In this document: one piece after another, positions 9,701 through 22,740 of the stretch | Numbering within the stretch: the first letter of the stretch is position 1 | Layout of the letters: each line of letters begins with the position of its first letter | From: Vespula vulgaris | Lineage: Eukaryota > Arthropoda > Insecta > Hymenoptera > Vespidae | Reading direction: 5' to 3' | Assembly: GCF_905475345.1 (NCBI RefSeq) | Contig: NW_026114518.1 | Coordinates: forward strand, 558,001-622,000 | Length of the DNA: 64,000 nt | Position numbers and translations under genes: made by a program | The notes under the pieces: generated by a model | Databases searched by the model: none | Told to the model about the DNA's origin: nothing | What the model saw: only the letters and a program-made list of their open reading frames with translations

Positions 9701-11959
9701 GTACACGCCCATATTTTTTTCATCCAGATCTGACCAACTGGAGCCGAGTTATAACGGTTTAAAGGGAACAAAGGAAAAAAAAATTTTTTTAACAATTTTT
9801 CTCTCCGAAACTGTAGCACCTAGAACAACCGGTGAGAGGGCATTGGAAAGGACTCGTCGCGCCGTACATGCCCATATTTTTTTCATCCAGAGCTGACCAA
9901 TAGCAGCCGAGTTAGAACGGTTTAAATGGAACAAAGGAAAATAATCCTTCTTTAACAATTTTTGTCTCCAAAACTATAGCACCTAGAACAACCGGACAGG
10001 GGTCATTGGAAGGCGCTCCTCGCGCCCTACACTGCCATATTTCTTTCATCCAGATCTGACCAATAGGAGCTGAGTTATAACGGTTTAAATGGAACAAAGG
10101 AAAAAAAAATTTTCTTTAACAATTTTTCTCTCCGAAACTATAGCACCTAGATCAACCGGACAGGGGTCATTGGAAGGCGCTCCTCGCGCCCTACACGGCC
10201 ATATTTCTTTCATCCAGATCTGACCAACAGGAGCCGCGTTACAGCGGTTTAAATGGAACAAAGGAAAATAATCTTTTTTAACAATTTTTTTCTCCAAAAC
10301 TGTAGCACTTAGAAGAACCAGACCGAGGTTGTTGGAAAGGGCCCGTCACGCCCTACAGGGGCATATATTTTTCATCCAGATCTGACCAATAGGAGCCGAG
10401 TTATAATGGTTTAAAGGGAACAAAGGAAAAAAAAATTTTTTTTAAACAATTTTTTCCTCCGAAACTGTAGCAGCTAAAACAACCGGAGCGAGGGCATTGG
10501 AAAGTGCTCGTCGCGCCCTACGCGCCCATATTTTTTTCATCCAGATCTGAACAATAGGAGCCGAGTTATAACGGTTTAAAGGGAACAAAGGAAAAAAAAA
10601 TTTTTCTTTAACAATTTTTTTCTCCGAAATTGTGGCACCTAGAACAAACGGAGCGAGGGCGTTGGAATGGGCTCGTCGCCCCCTACACGGCCATATTTTG
10701 CTCATCCAGATCTGACCAATAGGAGCCGAGTTATAACGGTTTAAAGGGAACAAAGGAAAAAAAAATTTTTCTTTAACAATATTTTCCTCCGAAACTGTAG
10801 CAGCTAAAACAACCGGAGCGAGGGCATTGGAAAGTGCTCGTCGCGCCCTACGCGCCCATATTTTTTTCATCCAGATCTGAACAATAGGAGCCGAGTTATA
10901 ACGGTTTAAAGGGAACAAAGGAAAAAAAAATTTTTCTTTAACAATTTTTATCTCCGAAACTGTGGCATCTAGAACAACTGGACCGAGGTCGTTGGAAAGG
11001 GCTCGTCGCGCCCTACGCGCACATATTTTTTTCATCCATATCTGACCAATAGGAGCCGAGTTACAACGGTTTAAATGGAACAAAGGAAAATAATCTTTCT
11101 TTAACAATTTTTGTCTCCAAAACTATAGCACCTAGAACAACCGGAGCGAGGGCATTGGAAAGGGCTCGTCGCCTCCTACAAGACCATATTTTTTTCATCC
11201 AGATCTGACTAATAGGAGCCGAGTTATAACGGTTTAAAAGGAACAAAGGAAAAAAAAATTTTTCTTTAACAATTTTTTAATCCGAAACTATAGCACCTAG
11301 AACAACCGGAGCGAGGGCATTGGAAAGGACTCGTCGCGCCGTACACGCCCATATTTTTTTCATCCAGATCTGACCAACTGGAGCCGAGTTATAACGGTTT
11401 AAAGGGAACAAAGGAAAAAAAAATTTTTTTAACAATTTTTCTCTCCGAAACTGTAGCACCTAGAACAACCGGAGCGAGGGCATTGGAAAGGACTCGTCGC
11501 GCCGTACACGCCCATATTTTTTTCATCCAGATATGACCAACTGGAGCCGAGTTATAACGGTTTAAAGGGAACAAAGGAAAAAAAAATTTTCTTTAACAAT
11601 TTTTCTCTCCGAAACTATAGCACCTAGAACAACCGGAGCGAGGGCATTGGAAAGGACTCGTCGCGCCGTACACGCCCATATTTTTTTCATCCAGATCTGA
11701 CCAACTGGAGCCGAGTTATAACGGTTTAAAGGGAACAAAGGAAAAAAAAATTTTTTTAACAATTTTTCTCTCCGAAACTGTAGCACCTAGAACAACCGGT
11801 GAGAGGGCATTGGAAAGGACTCGTCGCGCCGTACACGCCCATATTTTTTTCATCCAGAGCTGACCAATAGCAGCCGAGTTAGAACGGTTTAAATGGAACA
11901 AAGGAAAATAATCTTTCTTTAACAATTTTTGTCTCCAAAACTATAGCACCTAGAACAAC
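6719..11959. repeat. HOR-I copy b, 32 monomers
   Basis: Second copy of 1-5,241 at offset 6,718 bp. The start is the GGGGTCATTGGTAGG of a subtype B monomer, matching window position 1. The match ends in a conserved part of a monomer, where copy a goes on with GCGCCGTACACG and this copy with GCGCCCTACGCG (from 11,994). Near identity over 5.2 kb means a recent duplication or recent homogenisation. A tandem assembly error is the alternative. Confidence 0.93.
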
Positions 11960-13442
11960 CGGAGCGAGGGCATTGGAAAGTGCTCGTCGCGCCCTACGCG
12001 CCCATATTTTTTTCATCCAGATCTGAACAATAGGAGCCGAGTTATAACGGTTTAAAGGGAACAAAGGAAAAAAAATTTTTTTTAACAATTTTTCTCTCCG
12101 AAACTATACCACCTAGAACAACCGGAGCGAGGGCTTTGGAAAGGGCTCGTCGCGCCGTACACGCCTATATTTTTTTCATCCAGATCTGCCCAATATGAGC
12201 CGAGTTATAACGGATAAAGCGGAACATAGGAAAAAAAAATTTTTCTTTAACAATTTTTATCTCCGAAACTGTGGCATCTAGAACAACTGGACCGAGGTCG
12301 TTGGAAAGGGCTCGTCGCGCCCTACGCGCACATATTTTGTTCATCCATATCTGACCAATAGGAGCCGAGTTATAACGGTTTAAAAGGAACAAAGGAAAAA
12401 AAAATTTTTCTTTAACAATTTTTTAATCCGAAACTATAGCACCTAGAACAACCGGAGCGAGGGCATTGGAAAGGACTCGTCGCGCCGTACACGCCCATAT
12501 TTTTTTCATCCAGATCTGACCAACTGGAGCCGAGTTATAACGGTTTAAAGGGAACAAAGGAAAAAAAAATTTTTTTAACAATTTTTCTCTCCGAAACTGT
12601 AGCACCTAGAACAACCGGAGCGAGGGCATTGGAAAGGACTCGTCGCGCCGTACACGCCCATATTTTTTTCATCCAGATCTGACCAATAGGAGCCGAGTTA
12701 TAACGGTTTAAATGGAACAAAGGAAAAAAAATTTTTCTTTAACAATTTTTGTCTCCGAAACTGTGGCATCTAGAACAACTGGACCGAGGTCATTGGAAAG
12801 GGCTCGTAGCGCCCTACGCGCCCATATTTTTTTCATCCAGAGCTGACCAATAGGAGCCGAGTTACAACGGTTTAAATGGAACAAAGGAAAATAATCTTTG
12901 TTTAACAATTTTTGTCTCCGAAACTGTGGCATCTAGAACAACTGGACCGAGGTCATTGGAAAGGGCTCGTCGCGCCCTACGCGCCCATATTTTTTTCATC
13001 CAGAGCTGACCAATAGGAGCCGAGTTATAACGGTTTAAAGGGAACAAAGGAAAAAAAAAATTTTCTTTAACAATTTTTATCTCCGAAACTGTGGCACCTA
13101 GAACAAGCGGAGCAAGGGCATTGGAAAGGGCTCGTCGCCCCCTACACGGCCATATTTTGCTCATCCAGATCTGACCAATAGGAGCCGAGTTGTAACGGTT
13201 TAAAGGGAACAAAGGAACAAAAAATTTTTCTTTAACAATTTTTTCTTCCGAAACTGTAGCACCTAGAACAACCGGAGCTAGGGCATTGGAAAGGACTCGT
13301 CGCGCCGTACACGCCCATATTTTTTTCATCCAGATCTGACCAATAGGAGCCGAGTTATAACGGTTTAAAGGGAACAAAGGAAAAAAAAATTTTCTTTAAC
13401 AATTTTTCTCTCCGAAAATATAGCACCTAGATCAACCGGACA
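11960..13442. repeat. Mosaic linker of 9 monomers between HOR-I and HOR-II
   Basis: The order here is not that of HOR-I. Up to about 12,711 it matches 23,757-24,508 (offset 11,797). It holds the G monomer at 12,125 and a C monomer at 12,290. From about 13,200 the sequence again follows HOR-I (8,937 onward, offset 4,263); the switch lies in or next to the A/T tract. Confidence 0.8.
12125..12289 (+). repeat. Monomer subtype G exemplar (165 bp)
   Basis: Subtype G has GAGCGAGGGCTTTGG (CTTTGG instead of CATTGG), CACGCCTATAT, CTGCCCAATATGAGCC and ATAACGGATAAAGCGGAACA followed by TAGG. It is preceded by AAACTATACCACC in several copies. It recurs at 15,24x, 16,06x, 18,52x, 19,34x, 22,61x, 23,92x, 25,40x, 36,38x and 38,35x, mostly just before a subtype C monomer. 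Confidence 0.85.
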
Positions 13443-16400
13443 GGGGTCATTGGAAGGCGCTCCTCGCGCCCTACACGGCCATATTTCTTTCATCCAGATC
13501 TGACCAACAGGAGCCGCGTTACAGCGGTTTAAATGGAACAAAGGAAAATAATCTTTCTTTAAAAATTTTTTTCTCCAAAACTGTAGCACTTAGAACAACC
13601 GGACAGGGATCATTGGAAGGCGCTCCTCGCGCCCTACACGGCCATATTTTGTTCATCCAGATCTGACCAATAGGAGTCGAGTAATAACGGTTTAAAGGGA
13701 ACAAAGGAAAAAAAAATTTTCTTTTAACAATTTTTTCCTCCGAAACTGTAGCACTTAGAACAACCGGAGCGAGGGCATTGGAAAGGACTCGTCCCGCCGT
13801 ACACGCCCATATTTTTTTCATCCAGATCTGACAAACTGGAACCGAGTTATAACGGTTCAAAGGGAACAAAGGAAAAAAAAATTTTTTTTTAACAATTTTT
13901 TCCTCCGAAACTGTAGCACTTAGAACAACCGGAGCGAGGGCATTGGAAAGGACTCGCCGCGCCGTACACGCCCATATTTTTTTCATCCAGATCTGACCAA
14001 CTGGAGCCGAGTTATAACGGTTTAAAGGGAACAAAGGAAAAAAAAATTTTTTTAACAATTTTTCTCTCCGAAACTGTAGCACCTAGAACAACCGGTGAGA
14101 GGGCATTGGAAAGGACTCGTCGCGCCGTACATGCCCATATTTTTTTCATCCAGAGCTGACCAATAGCAGCCGAGTTAGAACGGTTTAAATGGAACAAAGG
14201 AAAATAATCCTTCTTTAACAATTTTTGTCTCCAAAACTATAGCACCTAGAACAACCGGACAGGGGTCATTGGAAGGCGCTCCTCGCGCCCTACACTGCCA
14301 TATTTCTTTCATCCAGATCTGACCAATAGGAGCTGAGTTATAACGGTTTAAAGGGAACAAAGGAAAAAAAAATTTTCTTTAACAATTTTTCTCTCCGAAA
14401 CTATAGCACCTAGATCAACCGGACAGGGGTCATTGGAAGGCGCTCCTCGCGCCCTACACGGCCATATTTCTTTCATCTAGATCTGACCAACAGGAGCCGC
14501 GTTACAGCGGTTTAAATGGAACAAAGGAAAATAATCTTTTTTAACAATTTTTTTCTCCAAAACTGTAGCACTTAGAAGAACCAGACCGAGGTTGTTGGAA
14601 AGGGCCCGTCACGCCCTACAGGGGCATATATTTTTCATCCAGATCTGACCAATAGGAGCCGAGTTATAACGGTTTAAAGGGAACAAAGGAAAAAAAAATT
14701 TTTTTTAAACAATTTTTTCCTCCGAAACTGTAGCAGCTAAAACAACCGGAGCGAGGGCATTGGAAAGTGCTCGTCGCGCCCTACGCGCCCATATTTTTTT
14801 CATCCAGATCTGAACAATAGGAGCCGAGTTATAACGGTTTAAAGGGAACAAAGGAAAAAAAAATTTTTCTTTAACAATTTTTTTCTCCGAAATTGTGGCA
14901 CCTAGAACAAACGGAGCGAGGGCATTGGAATGGGCTCGTCGCCCCCTACACGGCCATATTTTGCTCATCCAGATCTGACCAATAGGAGCCGAGTTATAAC
15001 GGTTTAAAGGGAACAAAGGAAAAAAAAATTTTTCTTTAACAATATTTTTCTCCGAAACTATAGCACCTAGAACAACCGGACAGGGGTCATTGGAAGGCGC
15101 TCCTCGCGCCCTACACTGCCATATCTCTCATCCAGATCTGACCAATAGGAGCCGAGTTATAACGGTTTAAAGGGAACAAAGGAAAAAAAATTTTTTTTAA
15201 CAATTTTTCTCTCCGAAACTATACCACCTAGAACAACCGGAGCGAGGGCTTTGGAAAGGGCTCGTCGCGCCGTACACGCCTATATATTTTTCATCCAGAT
15301 CTGCCCAATATGAGCCGAGTTATAACGGATAAAGCGGAACATAGGAAAAAAAAATTTTTCTTTAACAATTTTTATCTCCGAAACTGTGGCATCTAGAACA
15401 ACTGGACCGAGGTCGTTGGAAAGGGCTCGTCGCGCCCTACGCGCACATATTTTTTTCATCCATATCTGACCAATAGGAGCCGAGTTACAACGGTTTAAAT
15501 GGAACAAAGGAAAAAAAAATTTTCTTTAACAATTTTTCTCTCCGAAACTATAGCACCTAGAACAACCGGAGCGAGGGCATTGGAAAGGACTCGTCGCGCC
15601 GTACACGCCCATATTTTTTTCATCCAGATCTGACCAACTGGAGCCGAGTTATAACCGTTTAAAGGGAACAAAGGAAAAAAAAATTTTTTTAACAATTTTT
15701 CTCTCCGAAACTGTAGCACCTAGAACAACCGGTGAGAGGGCATTGGAAAGGACTCGTCGCGCCGTACACGCCCATATTTTTTTCATCCAGAGCTGACCAA
15801 TAGCAGCCGAGTTAGAACGGTTTAAATGGAACAAAGGAAAATAATCTTTCTTCAACAATTTTTGTCTCCAAAACTATAGCACCTAGAACAACCGGAGCGA
15901 GGGCATTGGAAAGTGCTCGTCGCGCCCTACGCGCCCATATTTTTTTCATCCAGATCTGAACAATAGGAGCCGAGTTATAACGGTTTAAAGGGAACAAAGG
16001 AAAAAAAATTTTTTTTAACAATTTTTCTCTCCAAAACTATACCACCTAGAACAACCGGAGCGAGGGCTTTGGAAAGGGCTCGTCGCGCCGTACACGCCTA
16101 TATTTTTTTCATCCAGATCTGCCCAATATGAGCCGAGTTATAACGGATAAAGCGGAACATAGGAAAAAAAAATTTTTCTTTAACAATTTTTATCTCCGAA
16201 ACTGTGGCATCTAGAACAACTGGACCGAGGTCGTTGGAAAGGGCTCGTCGCGCCCTACGCGCACATATTTTGTTCATCCATATCTGACCAATAGGAGCCG
16301 AGTTACAACGGTTTAAATGGAACAAAGGAAAATAATCTTTCTTTAACAATTTTTTTCTCCAAAACTATAGCACCTAGAACAACCGGACCGAGGTTGTTGG

Positions 16401-16716
16401 AAAGGGCCCGTCGCGCCCTACAGGGGCATATATTTTTCATCCAAATGTGACCAATAGGAGCCGAGTTATAACGGTTTAAATGGAACAAAGGAAAAAAAAT
16501 TTTTCTTTAACAATTTTTGTCTCCGAAACTGTGGCATCTAGAACAACTGGACCGAGGTCATTGGAAAGGGCTCGTCGCGCCCTACGCGCCCATATTTTTT
16601 TCATCCAGAGCTGACCAATAGGAGCCGAGTTACAACGGTTTAAATGGAACAAAGGAAAATAATCTTTGTTTAACAATTTTTGTCTCCAAAACTATAGCAC
16701 CTAGAACAACCGGATA
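13443..16716. repeat. HOR-II copy a, 20 monomers (3,274 bp)
   Basis: First copy of a 20-monomer unit repeated in tandem. The next copy starts at 16,717; the offset is 3,274 bp up to about 15,123 and 3,276 bp after it, because this copy reads ATATCTCTC where the next has ATATTTCTCTC (two bases missing). Its left part (to about 15,046) is the same monomer series as 9,180-10,783 in HOR-I, so HOR-II was built partly from HOR-I material. Confidence 0.9.
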
Positions 16717-19700
16717 GGGGTCATTGGAAGGCGCTCCTCGCGCCCTACACGGCCATATTTCTTTCATCCAGATCTGACCAACAGGAGCCGCGTTACAGCG
16801 GTTTAAATGGAACAAAGGAAAATAATCTTTCTTTAAAAATTTTTTTCTCCAAAACTGTAGCACTTAGAACAACCGGACAGGGATCATTGGAAGGCGCTCC
16901 TCGCGCCCTACACGGCCATATTTTGTTCATCCAGATCTGACCAATAGGAGTCGAGTAATAACGGTTTAAAGGGAACAAAGGAAAAAAAAATTTTCTTTTA
17001 ACAATTTTTTCCTCCGAAACTGTAGCACTTAGAACAACCGGAGCGAGGGCATTGGAAAGGACTCGTCCCGCCGTACACGCCCATATTTTTTTCATCCAGA
17101 TCTGACAAACTGGAACCGAGTTATAACGGTTCAAAGGGAACAAAGGAAAAAAAAATTTTTTTTTAACAATTTTTTCCTCCGAAACTGTAGCACTTAGAAC
17201 AACCGGAGCGAGGGCATTGGAAAGGACTCGTCGCGCCGTACACGCCCATATTTTTTTCATCCAGATCTGACCAACTGGAGCCGAGTTATAACGGTTTAAA
17301 GGGAACAAAGGAAAAAAAAATTTTTTTAACAATTTTTCTCTCCGAAACTGTAGCACCTAGAACAACCGGTGAGAGGGCATTGGAAAGGACTCGTCGCGCC
17401 GTACATGCCCATATTTTTTTCATCCAGAGCTGACCAATAGCAGCCGAGTTAGAACGGTTTAAATGGAACAAAGGAAAATAATCCTTCTTTAACAATTTTT
17501 GTCTCCAAAACTATAGCACCTAGAACAACCGGACAGGGGTCATTGGAAGGCGCTCCTCGCGCCCTACACTGCCATATTTCTTTCATCCAGATCTGACCAA
17601 TAGGAGCTGAGTTATAACGGTTTAAAGGGAACAAAGGAAAAAAAAATTTTCTTTAACAATTTTTCTCTCCGAAACTATAGCACCTAGATCAACCGGACAG
17701 GGGTCATTGGAAGGCGCTCCTCGCGCCCTACACGGCCATATTTCTTTCATCCAGATCTGACCAACAGGAGCCGCGTTACAGCGGTTTAAATGGAACAAAG
17801 GAAAATAATCTTTTTTAACAATTTTTTTCTCCAAAACTGTAGCACTTAGAAGAACCAGACCGAGGTTGTTGGAAAGGGCCCGTCACGCCCTACAGGGGCA
17901 TATATTTTTCATCCAGATCTGACCAATAGGAGCCGAGTTATAACGGTTTAAAGGGAACAAAGGAAAAAAAAATTTTTTTTAAACAATTTTTTCCTCCGAA
18001 ACTGTAGCAGCTAAAACAACCGGAGCGAGGGCATTGGAAAGTGCTCGTCGCGCCCTACGCGCCCATATTTTTTTCATCCAGATCTGAACAATAGGAGCCG
18101 AGTTATAACGGTTTAAAGGGAACAAAGGAAAAAAAAATTTTTCTTTAACAATTTTTTTCTCCGAAATTGTGGCACCTAGAACAAACGGAGCGAGGGCATT
18201 GGAATGGGCTCGTCGCCCCCTACACGGCCATATTTTGCTCATCCAGATCTGACCAATAGGAGCCGAGTTATAACGGTTTAAAGGGAACAAAGGAAAAAAA
18301 AATTTTTCTTTAACAATATTTTTCTCCGAAACTATAGCACCTAGAACAACCGGACAGGGGTCATTGGAAGGCGCTCCTCGCGCCCTACACTGCCATATTT
18401 CTCTCATCCAGATCTGACCAATAGGAGCCGAGTTATAACGGTTTAAAGGGAACAAAGGAAAAAAAATTTTTTTTAACAATTTTTCTCTCCGAAACTATAC
18501 CACCTAGAACAACCGGAGCGAGGGCTTTGGAAAGGGCTCGTCGCGCCGTACACGCCTATATATTTTTCATCCAGATCTGCCCAATATGAGCCGAGTTATA
18601 ACGGATAAAGCGGAACATAGGAAAAAAAAATTTTTCTTTAACAATTTTTATCTCCGAAACTGTGGCATCTAGAACAACTGGACCGAGGTCGTTGGAAAGG
18701 GCTCGTCGCGCCCTACGCGCACATATTTTTTTCATCCATATCTGACCAATAGGAGCCGAGTTACAACGGTTTAAATGGAACAAAGGAAAAAAAAATTTTC
18801 TTTAACAATTTTTCTCTCCGAAACTATAGCACCTAGAACAACCGGAGCGAGGGCATTGGAAAGGACTCGTCGCGCCGTACACGCCCATATTTTTTTCATC
18901 CAGATCTGACCAACTGGAGCCGAGTTATAACCGTTTAAAGGGAACAAAGGAAAAAAAAATTTTTTTAACAATTTTTCTCTCCGAAACTGTAGCACCTAGA
19001 ACAACCGGTGAGAGGGCATTGGAAAGGACTCGTCGCGCCGTACACGCCCATATTTTTTTCATCCAGAGCTGACCAATAGCAGCCGAGTTAGAACGGTTTA
19101 AATGGAACAAAGGAAAATAATCTTTCTTCAACAATTTTTGTCTCCAAAACTATAGCACCTAGAACAACCGGAGCGAGGGCATTGGAAAGTGCTCGTCGCG
19201 CCCTACGCGCCCATATTTTTTTCATCCAGATCTGAACAATAGGAGCCGAGTTATAACGGTTTAAAGGGAACAAAGGAAAAAAAATTTTTTTTAACAATTT
19301 TTCTCTCCAAAACTATACCACCTAGAACAACCGGAGCGAGGGCTTTGGAAAGGGCTCGTCGCGCCGTACACGCCTATATTTTTTTCATCCAGATCTGCCC
19401 AATATGAGCCGAGTTATAACGGATAAAGCGGAACATAGGAAAAAAAAATTTTTCTTTAACAATTTTTATCTCCGAAACTGTGGCATCTAGAACAACTGGA
19501 CCGAGGTCGTTGGAAAGGGCTCGTCGCGCCCTACGCGCACATATTTTGTTCATCCATATCTGACCAATAGGAGCCGAGTTACAACGGTTTAAATGGAACA
19601 AAGGAAAATAATCTTTCTTTAACAATTTTTTTCTCCAAAACTATAGCACCTAGAACAACCGGACCGAGGTTGTTGGAAAGGGCCCGTCGCGCCCTACAGG

Positions 19701-19992
19701 GGCATATATTTTTCATCCAAATGTGACCAATAGGAGCCGAGTTATAACGGTTTAAATGGAACAAAGGAAAAAAAATTTTTCTTTAACAATTTTTGTCTCC
19801 GAAACTGTGGCATCTAGAACAACTGGACCGAGGTCATTGGAAAGGGCTCGTCGCGCCCTACGCGCCCATATTTTTTTCATCCAGAGCTGACCAATAGGAG
19901 CCGAGTTACAACGGTTTAAATGGAACAAAGGAAAATAATCTTTGTTTAACAATTTTTGTCTCCAAAACTATAGCACCTAGAACAACCGGATA
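16717..19992. repeat. HOR-II copy b, 20 monomers (3,276 bp)
   Basis: Second tandem copy. It begins inside a B monomer just after CGGATA and ends at the same CGGATA at 19,992, so the two copies abut exactly. G, C, D, T and A monomers follow in the same order as in copy a. After 19,992 the sequence switches to GGGGTCATTGGAAGGTGC, the form found at about 1,803 and 8,521. Confidence 0.9.
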
Positions 19993-20650
19993 GGGGTCAT
20001 TGGAAGGTGCTCCTCGCGCCCTACACGGTCATATTTCTTTCATCCAGATCTGACCAATAGGAGCCGAGTTATAACGGTTTAAAGGGAACAAAGGAAAAAA
20101 AAAATTTTCTTTAACAATTTTTATCTCCGAAACTGTGGCACCTAGAACAAGCGGAGCAAGGGCATTGGAAAGGGCTCGTCGCCCCCTACACGGCCATATT
20201 TTGCTCATCCAGATCTGACCAATAGGAGCCGAGTTATAACGGTTTAAAGGGAACAAAGGAAAAAAAAATTTTCCTTTAAAATATTTTTCTCCGAAACTAT
20301 AGCACCTAGAACAACCGGACAGGGGTCATTGGAAGGCGCTCCTCGCGCCCTACACTGCCATATTTCTCTCATCCAGATCTGACCAATAGGAGCCGAGTTA
20401 TAACGGTTTAGAGGGAACAAAGGAACAAAAAATTTTTCTTTAATAATTTTTTCTTCCGAAACTGTAGCACCTAGAACAACCGGAGCTAGGGCATTGGAAA
20501 GGACTCGTCGCGCCGTACACGCCCATATTTTTTTCATCCAGATCTGACCAATAGGAGCCGAGTTATAACGGTTTAAAGGGAACAAAGGAAAAAAAAATTT
20601 TCTTTAACAATTTTTCTCTCCGAAAATATAGCACCTAGATCAACCGGACA
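19993..20650. repeat. Four-monomer HOR-I piece between HOR-II copies
   Basis: These 658 bp match 8,522-9,179 of HOR-I (offset 11,471). They contain the private sequence GGAACAAAAAATTTTTC and the F monomer with ACAAGCGG. One visible private change is AATAATTTTTTC at about 20,443 where HOR-I has AACAATTTTTTC. The flanks are HOR-II on both sides, so four whole monomers sit between HOR-II copies. Confidence 0.82.
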
Positions 20651-22740
20651 GGGGTCATTGGAAGGCGCTCCTCGCGCCCTACACGGCCATATTTCTTTCA
20701 TCCAGATCTGACCAACAGGAGCCGCGTTACAGCGGTTTAAATGGAACAAAGGAAAATAATCTTTCTTTAAAAATTTTTTTCTCCAAAACTGTAGCACTTA
20801 GAACAACCGGACAGGGATCATTGGAAGGCGCTCCTCGCGCCCTACACGGCCATATTTTGTTCATCCAGATCTGACCAATAGGAGTCGAGTAATAACGGTT
20901 TAAAGGGAACAAAGGAAAAAAAAATTTTCTTTTAACAATTTTTTCCTCCGAAACTGTAGCACTTAGAACAACCGGAGCGAGGGCATTGGAAAGGACTCGT
21001 CCCGCCGTACACGCCCATATTTTTTTCATCCAGATCTGACAAACTGGAACCGAGTTATAACGGTTCAAAGGGAACAAAGGAAAAAAAAATTTTTTTTTAA
21101 CAATTTTTTCCTCCGAAACTGTAGCACTTAGAACAACCGGAGCGAGGGCATTGGAAAGGACTCGTCGCGCCGTACATGCCCATATTTTTTTCATCCAGAG
21201 CTGACCAATAGCAGCCGAGTTAGAACGGTTTAAATGGAACAAAGGAAAATAATCCTTCTTTAACAATTTTTGTCTCCAAAACTATAGCACCTAGAACAAC
21301 CGGACAGGGGTCATTGGAAGGCGCTCCTCGCGCCCTACACTGCCATATTTCTTTCATCCAGATCTGACCAATAGGAGCTGAGTTATAACGGTTTAAAGGG
21401 AACAAAGGAAAAAAAAATTTTTTTAACAATTTTTCTCTCCGAAACTGTAGCACCTAGAACAACCGGTGAGAGGGCATTGGAAAGGACTCGTCGCGCCGTA
21501 CATGCCCATATTTTTTTCATCCAGAGCTGACCAATAGCAGCCGAGTTAGAACGGTTTAAATGGAACAAAGGAAAATAATCCTTCTTTAACAATTTTTGTC
21601 TCCAAAACTATAGCACCTAGAACAACCGGACAGGGGTCATTGGAAGGCGCTCCTCGCGCCCTACACTGCCATATTTCTTTCATCCAGATCTGACCAATAG
21701 GAGCTGAGTTATAACGGTTTAAAGGGAACAAAGGAAAAAAAAATTTTCTTTAACAATTTTTCTCTCCGAAACTATAGCACCTAGATCAACCGGACAGGGG
21801 TCATTGGAAGGCGCTCCTCGCGCCCTACACGGCCATATTTCTTTCATCCAGATCTGACCAACAGGAGCCGCGTTACAGCGGTTTAAATGGAACAAAGGAA
21901 AATAATCTTTTTTAACAATTTTTTTCTCCAAAACTGTAGCACTTAGAAGAACCAGACCGAGGTTGTTGGAAAGGGCCCGTCACGCCCTACAGGGGCATAT
22001 ATTTTTCATCCAGATCTGACCAATAGGAGCCGAGTTATAACGGTTTAAAGGGAACAAAGGAAAAAAAAATTTTTTTTAAACAATTTTTTCCTCCGAAACT
22101 GTAGCAGCTAAAACAACCGGAGCGAGGGCATTGGAAAGTGCTCGTCGCGCCCTACGCGCCCATATTTTTTTCATCCAGATCTGAACAATAGGAGCCGAGT
22201 TATAACGGTTTAAAGGGAACAAAGGAAAAAAAAATTTTTCTTTAACAATTTTTTTCTCCGAAATTGTGGCACCTAGAACAAACGGAGCGAGGGCATTGGA
22301 ATGGGCTCGTCGCCCCCTACACGGCCATATTTTGCTCATCCAGATCTGACCAATAGGAGCCGAGTTATAACGGTTTAAAAGGAACAAAGGAAAAAAAAAT
22401 TTTTCTTTAACAATATTTTTCTCCGAAACTATAGCACCTAGAACAACCGGACAGGGGTCATTGGAAGGCGCTCCTCGCGCCCTACACTGCCATATTTCTC
22501 TCATCCAGATCTGACCAATAGGAGCCGAGTTATAACGGTTTAAAGGGAACAAAGGAAAAAAAATTTTTTTTAACAATTTTTCTCTCCGAAACTATACCAC
22601 CTAGAACAACCGGAGCGAGGGCTTTGGAAAGGGCTCGTCGCGCCGTACACGCCTATATATTTTTCATCCAGATCTGCCCAATATGAGCCGAGTTATAACG
22701 GATAAAGCGGAACATAGGAAAAAAAAATTTTTCTTTAACA
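20651..22740. repeat. HOR-II copy c, truncated and rearranged
   Basis: The third copy follows 16,717 onward at offset 3,934. At about 21,171 the offset drops by 163 bp (one monomer lost). A 326-bp dimer is then repeated and the offset becomes 4,097, which holds to about 22,88x. The unit is left incomplete: the sequence passes into a copy of 10,944-12,711. Confidence 0.85.
21146..21741. repeat. Local tandem duplication of a 326-bp dimer
   Basis: The CGTACATGCC of subtype T occurs at 21,171 and again at 21,497, and the following B monomer (CACTGCCATATTTCTTTC, GGAGCTGAG) is repeated with it. About 270 bp of the two copies agree. The corresponding place in HOR-II copies a and b has only one such dimer. 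Confidence 0.85.

Noticed and set aside
12712..13200. A possible inversion or non-satellite junction where HOR order changes
   Set aside because: Reading both strands shows monomers in the same orientation and phase throughout; only the subtype order changes.
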